Assembly: GCF_000218565.1 (NCBI RefSeq)
Contig: NC_015684.1
Location: 372,001-436,000, forward strand
Direction of reading: 5' to 3'
Length of the DNA stretch: 64,000 nt
DNA from: Afipia carboxidovorans OM5
GTDB lineage: Bacteria; Pseudomonadota; Alphaproteobacteria; Rhizobiales; Xanthobacteraceae
The translations under genes were made by a program, and so were the position numbers. Under the pieces are notes generated by a model, which was not told the origin of the DNA, ran no database searches, and saw nothing but the letters and a program-made list of their open reading frames with translations. Below, in pieces: positions 16,014 through 25,284 of this stretch (position 1 is the first letter of the stretch; each line of letters begins with the position of its first letter).

Positions 16014-16129
16014 GCGTGGTCTCGCTATCGTTGATGGGATGGAGTGGCCGGAGAGAAAGCTGCACGATTTGGTGCCGCCGATTTGACGTCTCCGCGCCGC
16101 CGCACGCAAGACGCCGATAGTGTGAAGCG

Positions 16130-16801
16130 TCAGGCCAAGCCGTTGAGGAACGGGTTGGTCCGCCGCTCGTGGCCGATAGTCGAGCCAGCGCCGTGGCCGC
16201 AGATGAAGCCGACATCGTCGCCGAGCGGCAGTACCTTGTCGCGGATCGAGGCAAGTAGCGTGGCGTGATCGCCACCGGGCAGATCGGTGCGGCCGATCGA
16301 GCCGTTGAACAGCACGTCGCCCATGATCGCGAATTTCAGCGCCTTGCTGAAGAACACCATGCTGCCCGGCGAGTGGCCGGGGCAGTGCAAGAGATCGAAC
16401 GTCAGTTCGCCGACGCTCACCGTGTCGCCCTCATTGAGCCAGTTATCGGGCGTCACGTCACGCAAGCCCGTGAGGCCGTAGTTGCGGGCAGTTTCGACGA
16501 CGTTGTCGAGCAGGAATTTGTCGGCGATGTGCGGGCCGGTGATCGGCACCTTGAGGTGATCGCGCAGCTCCGCCGCGCCGCCGACATGATCGACATGGCC
16601 ATGGGTGAGCCAGATGTGCTCGACCTTGACGCCTGCCTGTTTGATCGCATTGAGGATGTCGAGCACGTCCCCGCCGGGATCGATGACCGCGGCCTTCTTG
16701 GTCGTCTCGCACCACAGCAGCGTGCAGTTCTGCTGGAACGGCGTTACGGGAATGATGCTGGCGCCTGCTTTCGGCGCCTCAGGGCTCGTCTCTTCGCTCA
16801 T
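16130..16801 (-). CDS. metallo-beta-lactamase-fold hydrolase
   Basis: 223 residues from Met at 16801 (MSEETSPEAP). The metal site THGHVDHVGG, the later CPGHSPGS, GDVLF and final CGHGAGSTIGHE match the glyoxalase II-like MBL group (YcbL type) that binds two metal ions. It probably hydrolyses a thioester such as a glutathione conjugate, though no gene nearby fixes the substrate. Distinct from the GloB homologue at 53580-54347. Confidence 0.87.
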   Translation of the reverse strand: MSEETSPEAPKAGASIIPVTPFQQNCTLLWCETTKKAAVIDPGGDVLDILNAIKQAGVKVEHIWLTHGHVDHVGGAAELRDHLKVPITGPHIADKFLLDNVVETARNYGLTGLRDVTPDNWLNEGDTVSVGELTFDLLHCPGHSPGSMVFFSKALKFAIMGDVLFNGSIGRTDLPGGDHATLLASIRDKVLPLGDDVGFICGHGAGSTIGHERRTNPFLNGLA

Positions 16802-16934
16802 GCGCGCCCAGAAAGCGCATTTTTCTGCCGGGGCCAAGTGAATTTTCAGGTGGAGTGGAAGGGCCTCCGCAGAAAGACCGCGCGAAAGTCGATCTTCACT
16901 GGGCGGCGCGGCCGGTCTGTTTTAGGATAGCGCG

Positions 16935-17423
16935 ATGCCTCAATCGTCCCTTGATATCGTGATCTGTCCCGCCGATGGCCGTCAGTCGGAGACGGCGCGC
17001 GAAATTGCGCGCGGCACGTCGCGGTTTCTTGCCTCACTTGGATTTTCCTGCGTCGCGGAATTGCCGTTGCCCTCGGGCGGCCGCGCCGACCTCGTGGCGA
17101 TGAATCCGAAGGGCGAGATCTGGATCGTCGAGATCAAGTCCTCGCGCGCGGATCTGCGGGCCGACGGCAAATGGGAAAGCTACCGCGCCCATTGCGACCG
17201 GCTGTTTTTTGCTTTTCCGAGCGAACTGCCATGCGAGCTATTTCCGCCGGAAACCGGCCTCATCGTTGCGGACGGCTATGGCGCGTTCCTGCATTGCGAG
17301 GCGCCCGAGCATCGCCTGGCGGCGCCGACGCGCAAGGTGATGATGATCCGCTTTGGTCTGGCCGCCGCGGGGCGGATGAGCCGGCTAATCGATCCACAGG
17401 GCCACGGTCTGATCGACGAGTGA
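16935..17423 (+). CDS. mmcB: MmcB family DNA repair protein
   Basis: 162 residues with a PD-(D/E)XK nuclease-like core: GGRADLVAMNPKGEIWIVEIKSS gives D, E-x-K positions, followed by DGKWESYRAHCDRLFFAFP. This matches the alphaproteobacterial MmcB family, which in Caulobacter is linked to the DNA damage response through ImuA/ImuB-type translesion synthesis. The stop is immediately next to the stop of the convergent heme-oxygenase-like gene. Confidence 0.85.
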   Translation: MPQSSLDIVICPADGRQSETAREIARGTSRFLASLGFSCVAELPLPSGGRADLVAMNPKGEIWIVEIKSSRADLRADGKWESYRAHCDRLFFAFPSELPCELFPPETGLIVADGYGAFLHCEAPEHRLAAPTRKVMMIRFGLAAAGRMSRLIDPQGHGLIDE

Positions 17424-17981
17424 TTATTCGGCGGCGGTGCTGACGATCGGCACCAGCGCATTCTCGAACATGCCGAAAGCGATCTTGGCACCTCGCACCG
17501 CGGCGGGCGGATCGGCGAGCGTGGCCGGATGCGTTTCGAGCACATCGAGAAAGCTCGGCCATAGTCTCTTGCCGAAGCCGTGGCGCAGATATTTCGTTGC
17601 GTCGATCGAATCTGAATCGGGATATTCCGCGAGGCGCGACAGCATCGCGCGCGCACTCACGCGGGTTGCTTCCAGCACATACACTGCGCCGAGCATTTCG
17701 GCGGCACCATCGAATTGTGGCTCAGCTAATGGCGCACAACCGATATCCATCGCGATCAGATCGTCCTCAAGCGCGGCCGTGCGCGCCCGCTGCGGCCAGT
17801 CCGGCAGGATGTGCGTGATGCCGGCGCGCTCAAGTGCTGCTTCAAGCGGAAATAGTGCCTCTGCCTGCCCGCGCAGGAAGGCCGCGTAATAACGCGGCTT
17901 GCTGAGGTCGAGCCACGACAAGGCAAGGTCAAGCCGCCGGTGGGAGGTTCGGGTGGCATCGCGGATGAGATCGATGATCAT
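17424..17981 (-). CDS. heme oxygenase-like protein
   Basis: 185 residues from Met at 17981. The all-helical sequence begins MIIDLIRDATRTSHRRLDLA, where the His after TS sits at the place of the proximal heme ligand in bacterial heme oxygenases, and continues with a GAAEMLGAVYVLEATRVSAR helix. It would cleave heme to biliverdin, iron and CO, supplying iron or a bilin. No bacteriophytochrome is seen nearby. The family call is by pattern; it might be a non-catalytic relative. It follows the 77-residue gene upstream by 17 bases. Confidence 0.62.
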   Translation of the reverse strand: MIIDLIRDATRTSHRRLDLALSWLDLSKPRYYAAFLRGQAEALFPLEAALERAGITHILPDWPQRARTAALEDDLIAMDIGCAPLAEPQFDGAAEMLGAVYVLEATRVSARAMLSRLAEYPDSDSIDATKYLRHGFGKRLWPSFLDVLETHPATLADPPAAVRGAKIAFGMFENALVPIVSTAAE

Positions 17982-17998
17982 GACCCGCTCGCAAAATC

Positions 17999-18232
17999 TC
18001 AGGCGCCTGATCGCGCCCGCGTCACCACAATCTCGCGCGCCGGCACGAGTTCGCCGAGAAGGTCGGCGATATAATTCTTGGTGATCTGGGCGGGATAGGC
18101 GGGACGTCCGCGGACAGTAACGCGCGGCGCGCCGAGTGGCTTGTCCCAATCCACGCGATAATCCTCAAGCAGACCAAGGCGCTTGGTGGCTTCGAGCCGC
18201 GTCGAAATGTCGATGTGCCGTGCTTTTCTCAT
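17999..18232 (-). CDS. conserved-looking small hypothetical protein
   Basis: 77 residues from Met at 18232 (MRKARHIDISTRLEATKRLG). It contains RVDWDKPLGAPRVTVRGRPAYPAQITKNYIADLL, compatible with a small alpha/beta protein. I do not recognise the family. It lies 17 bases upstream of the heme-oxygenase-like gene on the same strand and is probably in its operon, downstream of the actR terminator. Confidence 0.55.
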   Translation of the reverse strand: MRKARHIDISTRLEATKRLGLLEDYRVDWDKPLGAPRVTVRGRPAYPAQITKNYIADLLGELVPAREIVVTRARSGA

Positions 18233-18302
18233 ATCGTGCGCGGCGTGGCCGCGCCTCCTGTTTGCGTCTGTTAACTCTTGCCTGAGAAACGCAGGGCCGC
18301 AC

Positions 18303-18337
18303 AAAAAAGTTCCGGCCCGCTTGAGGCGAGCCGGAAC
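18303..18337 (-). terminator. intrinsic terminator of actS-actR
   Basis: On the minus strand, GTTCCGGC pairs with GCCGGAAC (18330-18337 and 18309-18316) and is followed by TTTTTT (18303-18308). It lies 25 bases after the actR stop. Confidence 0.85.
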
Positions 18338-18362
18338 GATATTTTATCGGTTGCCGCTTTGC

Positions 18363-18959
18363 TTAGCGCGGCGCGCGCTTGGCGAGAATGCGCTGAAGCG
18401 TGCGGCGATGCATGTTGAGCCGCCGCGCCGTCTCCGAAACATTGCGGTCGCACATCTCGTAGATGCGCTGGATGTGTTCCCAGCGTACGCGATCGGCCGA
18501 CATCGGGTTCTGCGGCAGTTCCGACTTGGCGCCGCCAACCGCGAGTAATGCGGCCGCGACTTCGTCGGCGTCGGCGGGCTTCGCAAGATAGTCCACCGCG
18601 CCGAGCTTCACCGCCGTCACGGCGGTGGCGATGTTGCCATAGCCTGTCAGCACGATTGCGCGAGCGCCCGGCCGCTTGCTTTGCAGCGCAGCGACGACGT
18701 CGAGCCCGTTGCCGTCACCGACCCGCAGATCGACCACGGCGAAAGCCGGCGGCGACTGCTCGATGCAGGCGAGGCCCTCGGGGACGTTGTCACAGCTCGT
18801 AACCGTGAAGCCGCGGGTTTCCATCGCGCGCGACAGGCGTTCGAGGAAGGCTTTGTCGTCCTCGACGATCAGCAAGGTGCGGGGCGCGGGTTCAACAGGC
18901 AATTGATAAGACGATGACTGGGTGGCTGCGTACATGGCTTTTCCTTTGTCCATGTTCAT
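18363..18959 (-). CDS. actR: ActR/RegA/PrrA redox response regulator
   Basis: 198 residues; Met9 (18935) with AAAGGA upstream is a likely alternative start. Receiver domain about 28-140 with acidic VEDD, phospho-acceptor D77 in VVDLRVGDGNG, and Lys127. A short linker leads to a Fis-type helix-turn-helix at the C-terminus (about 165-195, NVSETARRLNMHRRTLQRIL). The architecture is that of RegA/PrrA/ActR, which controls respiration, nitrogen and carbon fixation and photosynthesis genes in response to redox state. It is downstream of its kinase ActS and is followed by a strong terminator. Confidence 0.93.
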   Translation of the reverse strand: MNMDKGKAMYAATQSSSYQLPVEPAPRTLLIVEDDKAFLERLSRAMETRGFTVTSCDNVPEGLACIEQSPPAFAVVDLRVGDGNGLDVVAALQSKRPGARAIVLTGYGNIATAVTAVKLGAVDYLAKPADADEVAAALLAVGGAKSELPQNPMSADRVRWEHIQRIYEMCDRNVSETARRLNMHRRTLQRILAKRAPR

Positions 18960-19052
18960 CCTATTCCAAATTGATCCGGCAATATGTCGGGCCTATGCGG
19001 CAGAGTGCCTCACTGCGGTTTTTCCTTAAAGGACTTTCCGCATGATCTCTCC

Positions 19053-20384
19053 TTAAGTGGGGCCGCTGATGCCGGTTTCAAAGCGTCCGCGTGGCCAGGA
19101 AATGGTGACCACCGCGCCATGGTTCGGGAACGGCCGGTTGGCAAAACTCACTTTGGCCCCCGTACGTTCCAGGAGCGTGCGGGCGATGAACACGCCGAGG
19201 CCGAGGCCGCGATGGTCGCTGCGGCTGTCCCTGCCGACGCGGCGCGAAAGGTAAGGCTCGCCGATCCGTTTCAGGAGGTCGGGCGGAATGCCGGGGCCGT
19301 CGTCCGAGATGACGATATCGACGCGCTCGGAGTTCCACCCCGCCTGCACCGCCACGGTCTCCCCCGCGAAGTCGACGGCGTTCTCGACGATATTGCCGAT
19401 GCCGTAGAGCACCGCCGGGTTCCGCAACCCGACCGGCTCGGGCGGGTTGCCGGCCGCGATACGAATGTGGATGGCGACGCCGAATTCGCGATGGGGGGCG
19501 ACCACCTCCTCGATCAGGCTGGTCAGCGGCATCCGGTCGAACGGCGCGCCGCCGGAGGACAATTGCGTGATCTTGGCGAGGATGTCGCGGCAGCGCATCG
19601 CTTGTTCGCGGATCGCGGTGAGATCGCCGATCAGCGGATCGTCCGGCGAGCGGCTCTGGGCGGCCTTCTGCAATTCATTGGAGATAAGAACGATGGTTGA
19701 GAGCGGCGTGCCGAGTTCGTGCGCGGCGGCGGCGGCGAGCCCGTCGATCTGGGTGAGGTGCTGCTCGCGCGTGAGAATGAGTTCGGCGGCGGCGAGCGCG
19801 TCCGAGAGCTTGCGCGCTTCTTCGGTGACCTGGAAGGCATAGAGGCTCGTCACCACAAGCACCATGATGATCGAGAGCCAGACGCCGATCATGTAGGTCG
19901 GTGGCAGCACCAGAGGCTCGTCGCCGTTCCAGGGCAGCGGCATGTGAAAGAAGCCGAGGATCGTCGCACAGGTGGCGGCGAGCAGGCCGAGCGCGATGGT
20001 GTAGCGGGTCGGCAGTGCTGTCGCGGAGATCAGTACCGGAGCGAGAAACAGGAACGAGAACGGGTTCTGCAGTCCGCCGGTCAGCAGCAGCAGCGCGGCG
20101 AGTTCGATGATGTTCATCGCGAGCAGCGCCGCCGCGAATACCGGGTCGAGCCGATGGGTTGGTGCGAACGCAATCTGCAGCGCGAGGTTCAGACCTGCCG
20201 ATAAGCCGATGACGGTGAGGCAGGCCAGAATGGGAACTTCGAAATCGAATCCCTGCGCCACCACGAAGATGGCGGTGAGTTGCCCCAGCACCGCGAGCCA
20301 CCGAAGTCGCAGGATGGTGTGCAGACGCACATCCGGCCTCGGGTGGCGGAAATCGGAGTGGAGCGTGTCGCCCATGACCAGCAT
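19053..20384 (-). CDS. actS: ActS/RegB/PrrB redox sensor histidine kinase
   Basis: 443 residues from ATG 20384; ATG 20375 is an alternative, and the longer frame to 20513 overlaps the phaZ leader. About six membrane spans fill residues 25-185, with the conserved RegB quinone-site motif GGLQNPFSF between them. The H-box AAAHELGTPLSTI contains the phosphorylated His. The N, G1 and G2 boxes are NIVENAVDF, SDDGPGIP and GLGLGVF. It senses the ubiquinone pool and phosphorylates ActR. Same strand and directly upstream of actR; divergent from phaZ. Confidence 0.93.
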   Translation of the reverse strand: MLVMGDTLHSDFRHPRPDVRLHTILRLRWLAVLGQLTAIFVVAQGFDFEVPILACLTVIGLSAGLNLALQIAFAPTHRLDPVFAAALLAMNIIELAALLLLTGGLQNPFSFLFLAPVLISATALPTRYTIALGLLAATCATILGFFHMPLPWNGDEPLVLPPTYMIGVWLSIIMVLVVTSLYAFQVTEEARKLSDALAAAELILTREQHLTQIDGLAAAAAHELGTPLSTIVLISNELQKAAQSRSPDDPLIGDLTAIREQAMRCRDILAKITQLSSGGAPFDRMPLTSLIEEVVAPHREFGVAIHIRIAAGNPPEPVGLRNPAVLYGIGNIVENAVDFAGETVAVQAGWNSERVDIVISDDGPGIPPDLLKRIGEPYLSRRVGRDSRSDHRGLGLGVFIARTLLERTGAKVSFANRPFPNHGAVVTISWPRGRFETGISGPT

Positions 20385-20534
20385 GTATACGTCAACCTTA
20401 AATTGCAGAATATTCCGATAGCTTACGATGATGCCGCCGTTGAGAAACCCTATCTCCACTCCATAGGGCGGATTGACGCAGCGCAATGCTGCCCTCATGC
20501 TGCCGCAGTGCAAAATCTAAAGGGGGATTCGCGA

Positions 20535-21863
20535 ATGCCGCCGATTGGGGAATTTGGACGGCCGCCGTCCTTACCAGATCACGAGGGCGCGCCTGTCGTT
20601 TCCCCGATGTACTGGATGTATGAACTGGGGCAAGCCTCGCTTACGCCGGCCCGTGCGTTCGCCGATGCCACGCGGCTGATGTTCCAGAGCCCGCTCAACC
20701 CGTTCACCACCACCGAGTTCGGCAAATCGGTTGCGGCGAGCTGCGAGGTGTTCGAGCGCACCACTCGTCGCTACGGCAAGCCCGAATGGCGCATCGACCG
20801 CACCGATGTAAACGGCGTCTCGACCCCGGTAGAAGTGAGAACGGTCTGGGAGAAACCATTCTGCAAGCTCCTGCACTTCCGTCGCAAATTCCTGCGCCCG
20901 CTGCGCGAGACGCAGCCTCGCGTGCTGATCGTGGCGCCGATGTCCGGTCACTACGCGACGCTGTTGCGCGGTACGGTCGAAGCCTTCCTTCCCAATCACG
21001 AAGTTTACGTTACCGACTGGGTTGATGCCCGCATGGTGCCGGTCGCGATGGGGCGTTTCGATCTCGACGATTACGTCGATTACGTCATTGAAATGCTGCA
21101 TGCGCTTGGCGGCCACGTTCATGTTGTTGGCGTTTGCCAGCCATCGGTGCCGGTTCTTGCCGCAGTCTCGGTGATGGAGGCGCGCCATGATCCGTTCGTG
21201 CCCGCATCGATGATCCTGATGGGCGGGCCGATCGATACGCGGCGCAATCCGACCGCGGTGAACACGCTCGCGGCCGAGAAGGGGATGGACTGGTTCCGCA
21301 ACAACGTGATCAGCAAGGTGCCGTTTCCGCATCCGGGCTTCATGCGCGATGTGTACCCCGGCTTCCTGCAGCTGACCGGTTTCGTCAGCATGAACTTCGA
21401 GCGTCACCTCGAGGCGCACCGCAAGCTGTTCGATAACCTCGTGAAAGGCGACGGCGACCTCGTCGAGAAGCATCGCGAATTCTACGACGAATATCTCGCG
21501 GTTATGGACCTCACGGCAGAGTTCTACCTGCAGACGGTCGACGAGGTGTTCGTGAAGCATGCGCTGCCGAAAGGCGAACTGAAGCATCGCGACGCTCTGG
21601 TCGACCCCTCGAAGATCCGCCGCGTCGCACTGATGACGGTCGAAGGAGAGAACGACGATATCTCCGGCATCGGCCAGACCGAGGCCGCGCATGACCTCTG
21701 CACCTCGATTCCGGCCGAGCGGAAGGTGCATTACATGCAGAAAGGCGTCGGCCATTACGGCGTTTTCAACGGCTCGCGGTTTCGTGCCGAGATCCTGCCG
21801 CGCATCTCGGATTTCATCGCTTCCGTCGAGGCGGCCGGGGAGACCAGCGCGGCGGCTGAATAG
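20535..21863 (+). CDS. phaZ: intracellular polyhydroxyalkanoate depolymerase
   Basis: 442 residues from ATG 20535, chosen because AGGGGG lies at 20521-20526 and the longer frame overlaps actS. The start YWMYELGQASLTPARAFADA and the middle VVGVCQPSVPVLAA are hallmarks of intracellular PHB depolymerase; the nucleophile is Cys in the lipase-box-like VCQPS. Further family segments are NNVISKVPFPHPGFMRDVYPG and the His in GVGHYGVFNGSRF. It degrades native PHB granules to supply hydroxybutyrate. It is unlinked here to phaR-phaA-phaB 27 kb away. Confidence 0.93.
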   Translation: MPPIGEFGRPPSLPDHEGAPVVSPMYWMYELGQASLTPARAFADATRLMFQSPLNPFTTTEFGKSVAASCEVFERTTRRYGKPEWRIDRTDVNGVSTPVEVRTVWEKPFCKLLHFRRKFLRPLRETQPRVLIVAPMSGHYATLLRGTVEAFLPNHEVYVTDWVDARMVPVAMGRFDLDDYVDYVIEMLHALGGHVHVVGVCQPSVPVLAAVSVMEARHDPFVPASMILMGGPIDTRRNPTAVNTLAAEKGMDWFRNNVISKVPFPHPGFMRDVYPGFLQLTGFVSMNFERHLEAHRKLFDNLVKGDGDLVEKHREFYDEYLAVMDLTAEFYLQTVDEVFVKHALPKGELKHRDALVDPSKIRRVALMTVEGENDDISGIGQTEAAHDLCTSIPAERKVHYMQKGVGHYGVFNGSRFRAEILPRISDFIASVEAAGETSAAAE

Positions 21864-22201
21864 CCGACTTGCGAGCAGGATTCGCAACAAGTGCCTGAAT
21901 CTTCGACCTTTCTGCGGCCGGAGTATCGTCAGTCATGCCAGGTCTGGGCTAAACCGTTGGAAAATTTATTGTTTTCGACAATAAATTTTGTGGCATCAAA
22001 GTGACGAAAGTACCTCTGAAGCGCGAGACATTTTGTGATAGAAATGAATTGCGAATCTCTGTTCCAGCACGCCTTATCTAGGCTGACTGCAGCTAAGCCC
22101 CACGAGATATTGGGCAAATGATTTGTTTTAGCCAGGATGGATTTCCAGGGCGGCGGATATGGCAAAATCCGGGCCTCCTTCTCGCCCTTGGGTCCTCTGC
22201 C
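21864..22201. other. 338-base intergenic region with an A/T-rich inverted repeat
   Basis: Between phaZ and the YgjP-type gene. No gene seen. A perfect 11-bp inverted repeat, AAAATTTATTG (21961-21971) and CAATAAATTTT (21979-21989), has a 7-base loop TTTTCGA. It stands out from the GC-rich surroundings. No T-run follows, so it is more likely an operator or RNA structure than an intrinsic terminator. Confidence 0.5.
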
Positions 22202-22957
22202 ATGGCTTTTCGCGCCCTTCTTTATCGCCGTCCCACCGAACCCCGCACGCTGGCCGTCAAAATCGGCTCCGCGATTTATGCGGTTCAATTGCGAAGGCAT
22301 CGGCGCGCGAGGCGATACACCCTGCGCATCCATCCGAGCCGCCGTGAAGCCATCCTGACAATGCCGCCGCGCGGCAATCTCTCGGATGCACGGGAGTTTG
22401 CGGAGCGTCATGGCGCGTGGATTGCAGCGCGCCTCGGCGGTCTGCCGAAGGCGGTGCCGTTTGCGGCCGGTACGTTGCTGCCGCTCCGTCATGTGTCACA
22501 CAAGATCGTGCATCGCGCCGGTGAGCGCGGGACGGTCTGGGCCGAGACGCGCGACAGCGGCGAGAAGATTTTGTGCGTGGCGGGCGGCGTTGAGCATGTC
22601 GAGCGCCGCGTGCTCGATTTCCTCAAGCGCGAGGCAAGGCGCGAACTGACCCGCGTGTCGAACCATTACGCCGAAATGCTTGGCGTCAAGGTGACGCGCA
22701 TTTCGATCCGCGACCAGTCGAGCCGGTGGGGATCATGCACCTCGGCGGGCGCGCTGTCGTTCTCGTGGCGGCTGATCCTCGCGCCGCCCTATGTGCTCGA
22801 TTATCTCGCCGCCCATGAGGTTGCACATCTCGTCGAGATGAACCACTCGCCGCGGTTCTGGAGGGTGGTCGGGAGAATCTGCCCGCACACCGAGCGCGCC
22901 AAGAAATGGCTCGATGTCCACGGCAACAACCTGCACCGCTACGGCGTGAGGGATTAA
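22202..22957 (+). CDS. YgjP-type (DUF45) zinc metallopeptidase-like protein
   Basis: 251 residues from ATG 22202 (the frame opens at 22118 without support). The zinc motif HEVAHLVEMNHSPRFW near the C-terminus and the preceding SSRWGSCTSAGALSFSWRL are characteristic of the YgjP/SprT-like M48-related family. Cytosolic, presumed metallopeptidase, substrate unknown. Convergent with PBP1A; a palindromic repeat lies in the 65 bases between them. Confidence 0.87.
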   Translation: MAFRALLYRRPTEPRTLAVKIGSAIYAVQLRRHRRARRYTLRIHPSRREAILTMPPRGNLSDAREFAERHGAWIAARLGGLPKAVPFAAGTLLPLRHVSHKIVHRAGERGTVWAETRDSGEKILCVAGGVEHVERRVLDFLKREARRELTRVSNHYAEMLGVKVTRISIRDQSSRWGSCTSAGALSFSWRLILAPPYVLDYLAAHEVAHLVEMNHSPRFWRVVGRICPHTERAKKWLDVHGNNLHRYGVRD

Positions 22958-23008
22958 AGCGTTTTCGAGCGAGCGAAGCGGGACCGGTTCGCTTCGAGAC
23001 AGCGCCTT
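22957..23008 (+). repeat. dispersed palindromic intergenic repeat, copy 1
   Basis: Begins at the stop of the YgjP-type gene with AAAGCGTTTTCGAGCG and continues through GGGACCGGTTCGCTTCGAG. Most of it reappears inverted at 32585-32650. It resembles the small palindromic elements scattered between genes of Bradyrhizobium-type genomes and lies between two convergent genes. Confidence 0.65.
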
Positions 23009-23022
23009 CAATAAGAAGCGCT

Positions 23023-25284
23023 CTATCGCCCGAACAAGCGATCCATCAGCCAGCCGCCGCCGGAAAGGCCTGCATCGGCTTCCGGGCGTCCGGAGGCTTG
23101 GGTTGGAGGCGGTCGCGTATTGCCGCTACGCGCCGGATAGGCGGGCTGGCCGTAGCGGCCCGCACCCGGAGACGGTTCCCTCGCATAGGTCGCCTGATCC
23201 GACGCAGCCGGGCCCAGCGGTTGCGCTGATGGCGTCTCGCGCGAGAACGACTGGAAAAAGTCGCTGATCGGATTGCTCGCCTGCGGCACCGAGAGGTTTG
23301 CAACCGCCACGCCCTCGTGTGCCGTTTTCATGAAGCGCGTCCACACCTCGACCGGCAACCCGCCGCCGGTTGCCTTCTTCGTTGGCGAACTGTCGTCGTT
23401 GCCGAGCCACACACCCGTGACGAGGTGTGCGGTGTAGCCGATGAACCAGGCGTCACGGAAATCCTGACTGGTGCCGGTTTTGCCTGCGGCATACCAGCCG
23501 GGAATGTCCGCCTTCTTCGCGGTGCCGATCACCAGCGTCTCGTGCATCATTGCGTTCATCATCGCGACATAGCGCGGGTCGATGACCTGCGAGCCGGGAT
23601 CGGGCAGACGCACATAGAGCACCTTGCCGGTATCCGCCGCACGAATGCGCAGGATGACATGCGGCGACACGGCGCCGCCGTTATTGGCAAAGGTCGCGTA
23701 AGCACTGACGAGTTCGGTGGGCGAGACTTCCGACGTGCCGAGCGCGATCGTTGCATTCGGCGCAAGCTTCGAGGCAATGCCGAGGCGATGCGCGGTGCGT
23801 GCCACGTTCTGCGGGCCGACTTCAACGCCGAGCCGCACCGCGACCGTGTTGAGCGACATCGCGAGCGCCTGCGTCAGCGTCACCGGACCGAAATACTGAT
23901 GACTATAGTTCTCGGGCTTCCAGCCCTTGATGTCGATCGGCGCATCCTGGCGCACGGTGTCCGGCGTCAGTCCTGCTTCGAGTGCGGTGAGATAGACAAA
24001 CGGCTTGAACGCCGAGCCGGGCTGGCGCTTCGCCGTCACCGCGCGGTTGAACTGGCTTTCGGCATAGTTGCGCCCGCCGACCATGGCGCGCACCGCGCCA
24101 CGCGGCGTCATCGCAACGAGCGCGCCCTGGCTCACATTGAACTTCACGCTCTTGGCCGCGAGTTCATCGATGATCGCGGCTTCGGCGACGCTCTGCAGCT
24201 TCGGATCGATCGTGGTTTCCACCACGATATTCTGGTCGACCTGACCGATCAGATCATCGAGCACTTCGCCGATCCAGTCCGCCACGTAATTGATGGTGCC
24301 GGCGCCGGTCGGCTTCACCGCGAACGACGGATGCGCGGCGGCGGTCTTCTGCTGTGCGGGCGTGATGAATTTCGCATCCACCATCGCCGCGAGCACGGTA
24401 TCGGCGCGCTTCTCCGCGCCTTCGGGATTGCGGTTCGGCGCAAGCCGCGATGGCGATTTGACGAGGCCCGCCAGCATCGCCGCCTCGAACAGCGTCACAT
24501 TCTTCGCGGGCTTGCCGAAGTACTTCTGCGCGGCGGCTTCGACTCCGTAAGCGCCGGAGCCAAAATAGACGCGGTTGAGATAGAGTTCGAGAATATCCTG
24601 CTTGCTGTATTTGCGCTCAAGCCACAGCGCGAGCTCGGCCTCCTGCAATTTGCGTTGCAGCGTGCGCTCCTGCGTCAGGAACAGGTTTTTCGCGAGTTGT
24701 TGCGTCAGCGTCGAGCCACCCTGTGCGACACTGCGGTGAAGGACGTTGGCGAGCGCAGCGCGCGCGATGCCGATCGGATCGATGCCGAAATGCGAATAGA
24801 AGCGGCGGTCCTCGATGGCGATGAAGGCGTTCGGCAGATAGGACGGCAGATCTCTCAGCGCGACGTTGGCGCCCGGCATCTCGCCGCGCGTTGCGATCAC
24901 CGAGCCGTCAGTACCGACGATCTGGATGGTCGGCGGACGCTTCGGAATTTCCAGCGACTGAATTGAGGGAAGATGCGCGCCGACCCATACCACCACGCCG
25001 ACGGCGGCGATCATCGCCCACAGGCCAAGCACAACGCTCCAATAGGCGACGCGGCCAAAGCGCTTGCGGAGCGAGGTCTTGGCAGCGGCGCGACCCTTGC
25101 GAGGCCTGCCTTTACGCGACGGCTCGGATTTCTCACGGCGGCTGGTGCGCACCGGCGGCTCGTCCTCGTCTTCATAATCGTTGGAATCGCCGACACGGTC
25201 GGTGCGGCTCAGGCGCAAGCCGTCGAGGGACGATCGCCCCTCGAATTTCGGTTCGCGGCGCCCGCCTGATTTCTTCCGCGCCAT
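23023..25284 (-). CDS. penicillin-binding protein 1A, bifunctional transglycosylase/transpeptidase
   Basis: 753 residues. A long basic cytosolic tail (SRKGRPRKGRAAAKTSLRKR) leads to one membrane anchor (about 78-103). The GT51 glycosyltransferase domain has EDRRFYSHFGIDPIGIARA and GGSTLTQQLAKNLFL. The transpeptidase domain has SxxK in PGSAFKPF, SxN in MSLNTVAV, and KTGTS. It polymerises and cross-links peptidoglycan in the periplasm. The C-terminal about 90 residues are proline/alanine-rich and low complexity. Monocistronic by appearance. Confidence 0.95.
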   Translation of the reverse strand: MARKKSGGRREPKFEGRSSLDGLRLSRTDRVGDSNDYEDEDEPPVRTSRREKSEPSRKGRPRKGRAAAKTSLRKRFGRVAYWSVVLGLWAMIAAVGVVVWVGAHLPSIQSLEIPKRPPTIQIVGTDGSVIATRGEMPGANVALRDLPSYLPNAFIAIEDRRFYSHFGIDPIGIARAALANVLHRSVAQGGSTLTQQLAKNLFLTQERTLQRKLQEAELALWLERKYSKQDILELYLNRVYFGSGAYGVEAAAQKYFGKPAKNVTLFEAAMLAGLVKSPSRLAPNRNPEGAEKRADTVLAAMVDAKFITPAQQKTAAAHPSFAVKPTGAGTINYVADWIGEVLDDLIGQVDQNIVVETTIDPKLQSVAEAAIIDELAAKSVKFNVSQGALVAMTPRGAVRAMVGGRNYAESQFNRAVTAKRQPGSAFKPFVYLTALEAGLTPDTVRQDAPIDIKGWKPENYSHQYFGPVTLTQALAMSLNTVAVRLGVEVGPQNVARTAHRLGIASKLAPNATIALGTSEVSPTELVSAYATFANNGGAVSPHVILRIRAADTGKVLYVRLPDPGSQVIDPRYVAMMNAMMHETLVIGTAKKADIPGWYAAGKTGTSQDFRDAWFIGYTAHLVTGVWLGNDDSSPTKKATGGGLPVEVWTRFMKTAHEGVAVANLSVPQASNPISDFFQSFSRETPSAQPLGPAASDQATYAREPSPGAGRYGQPAYPARSGNTRPPPTQASGRPEADAGLSGGGWLMDRLFGR

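Noticed and set aside
20280..20534. N-terminal extension of PhaZ
   Set aside because: It overlaps the actS start on the other strand; AGGGGG before ATG 20535 marks the real start.
23317..24966. 549-codon plus-strand frame opposite PBP1A
   Set aside because: Antisense shadow caused by GC-rich codons; Arg/His/Asp-rich with no recognisable motifs, while PBP1A is complete.
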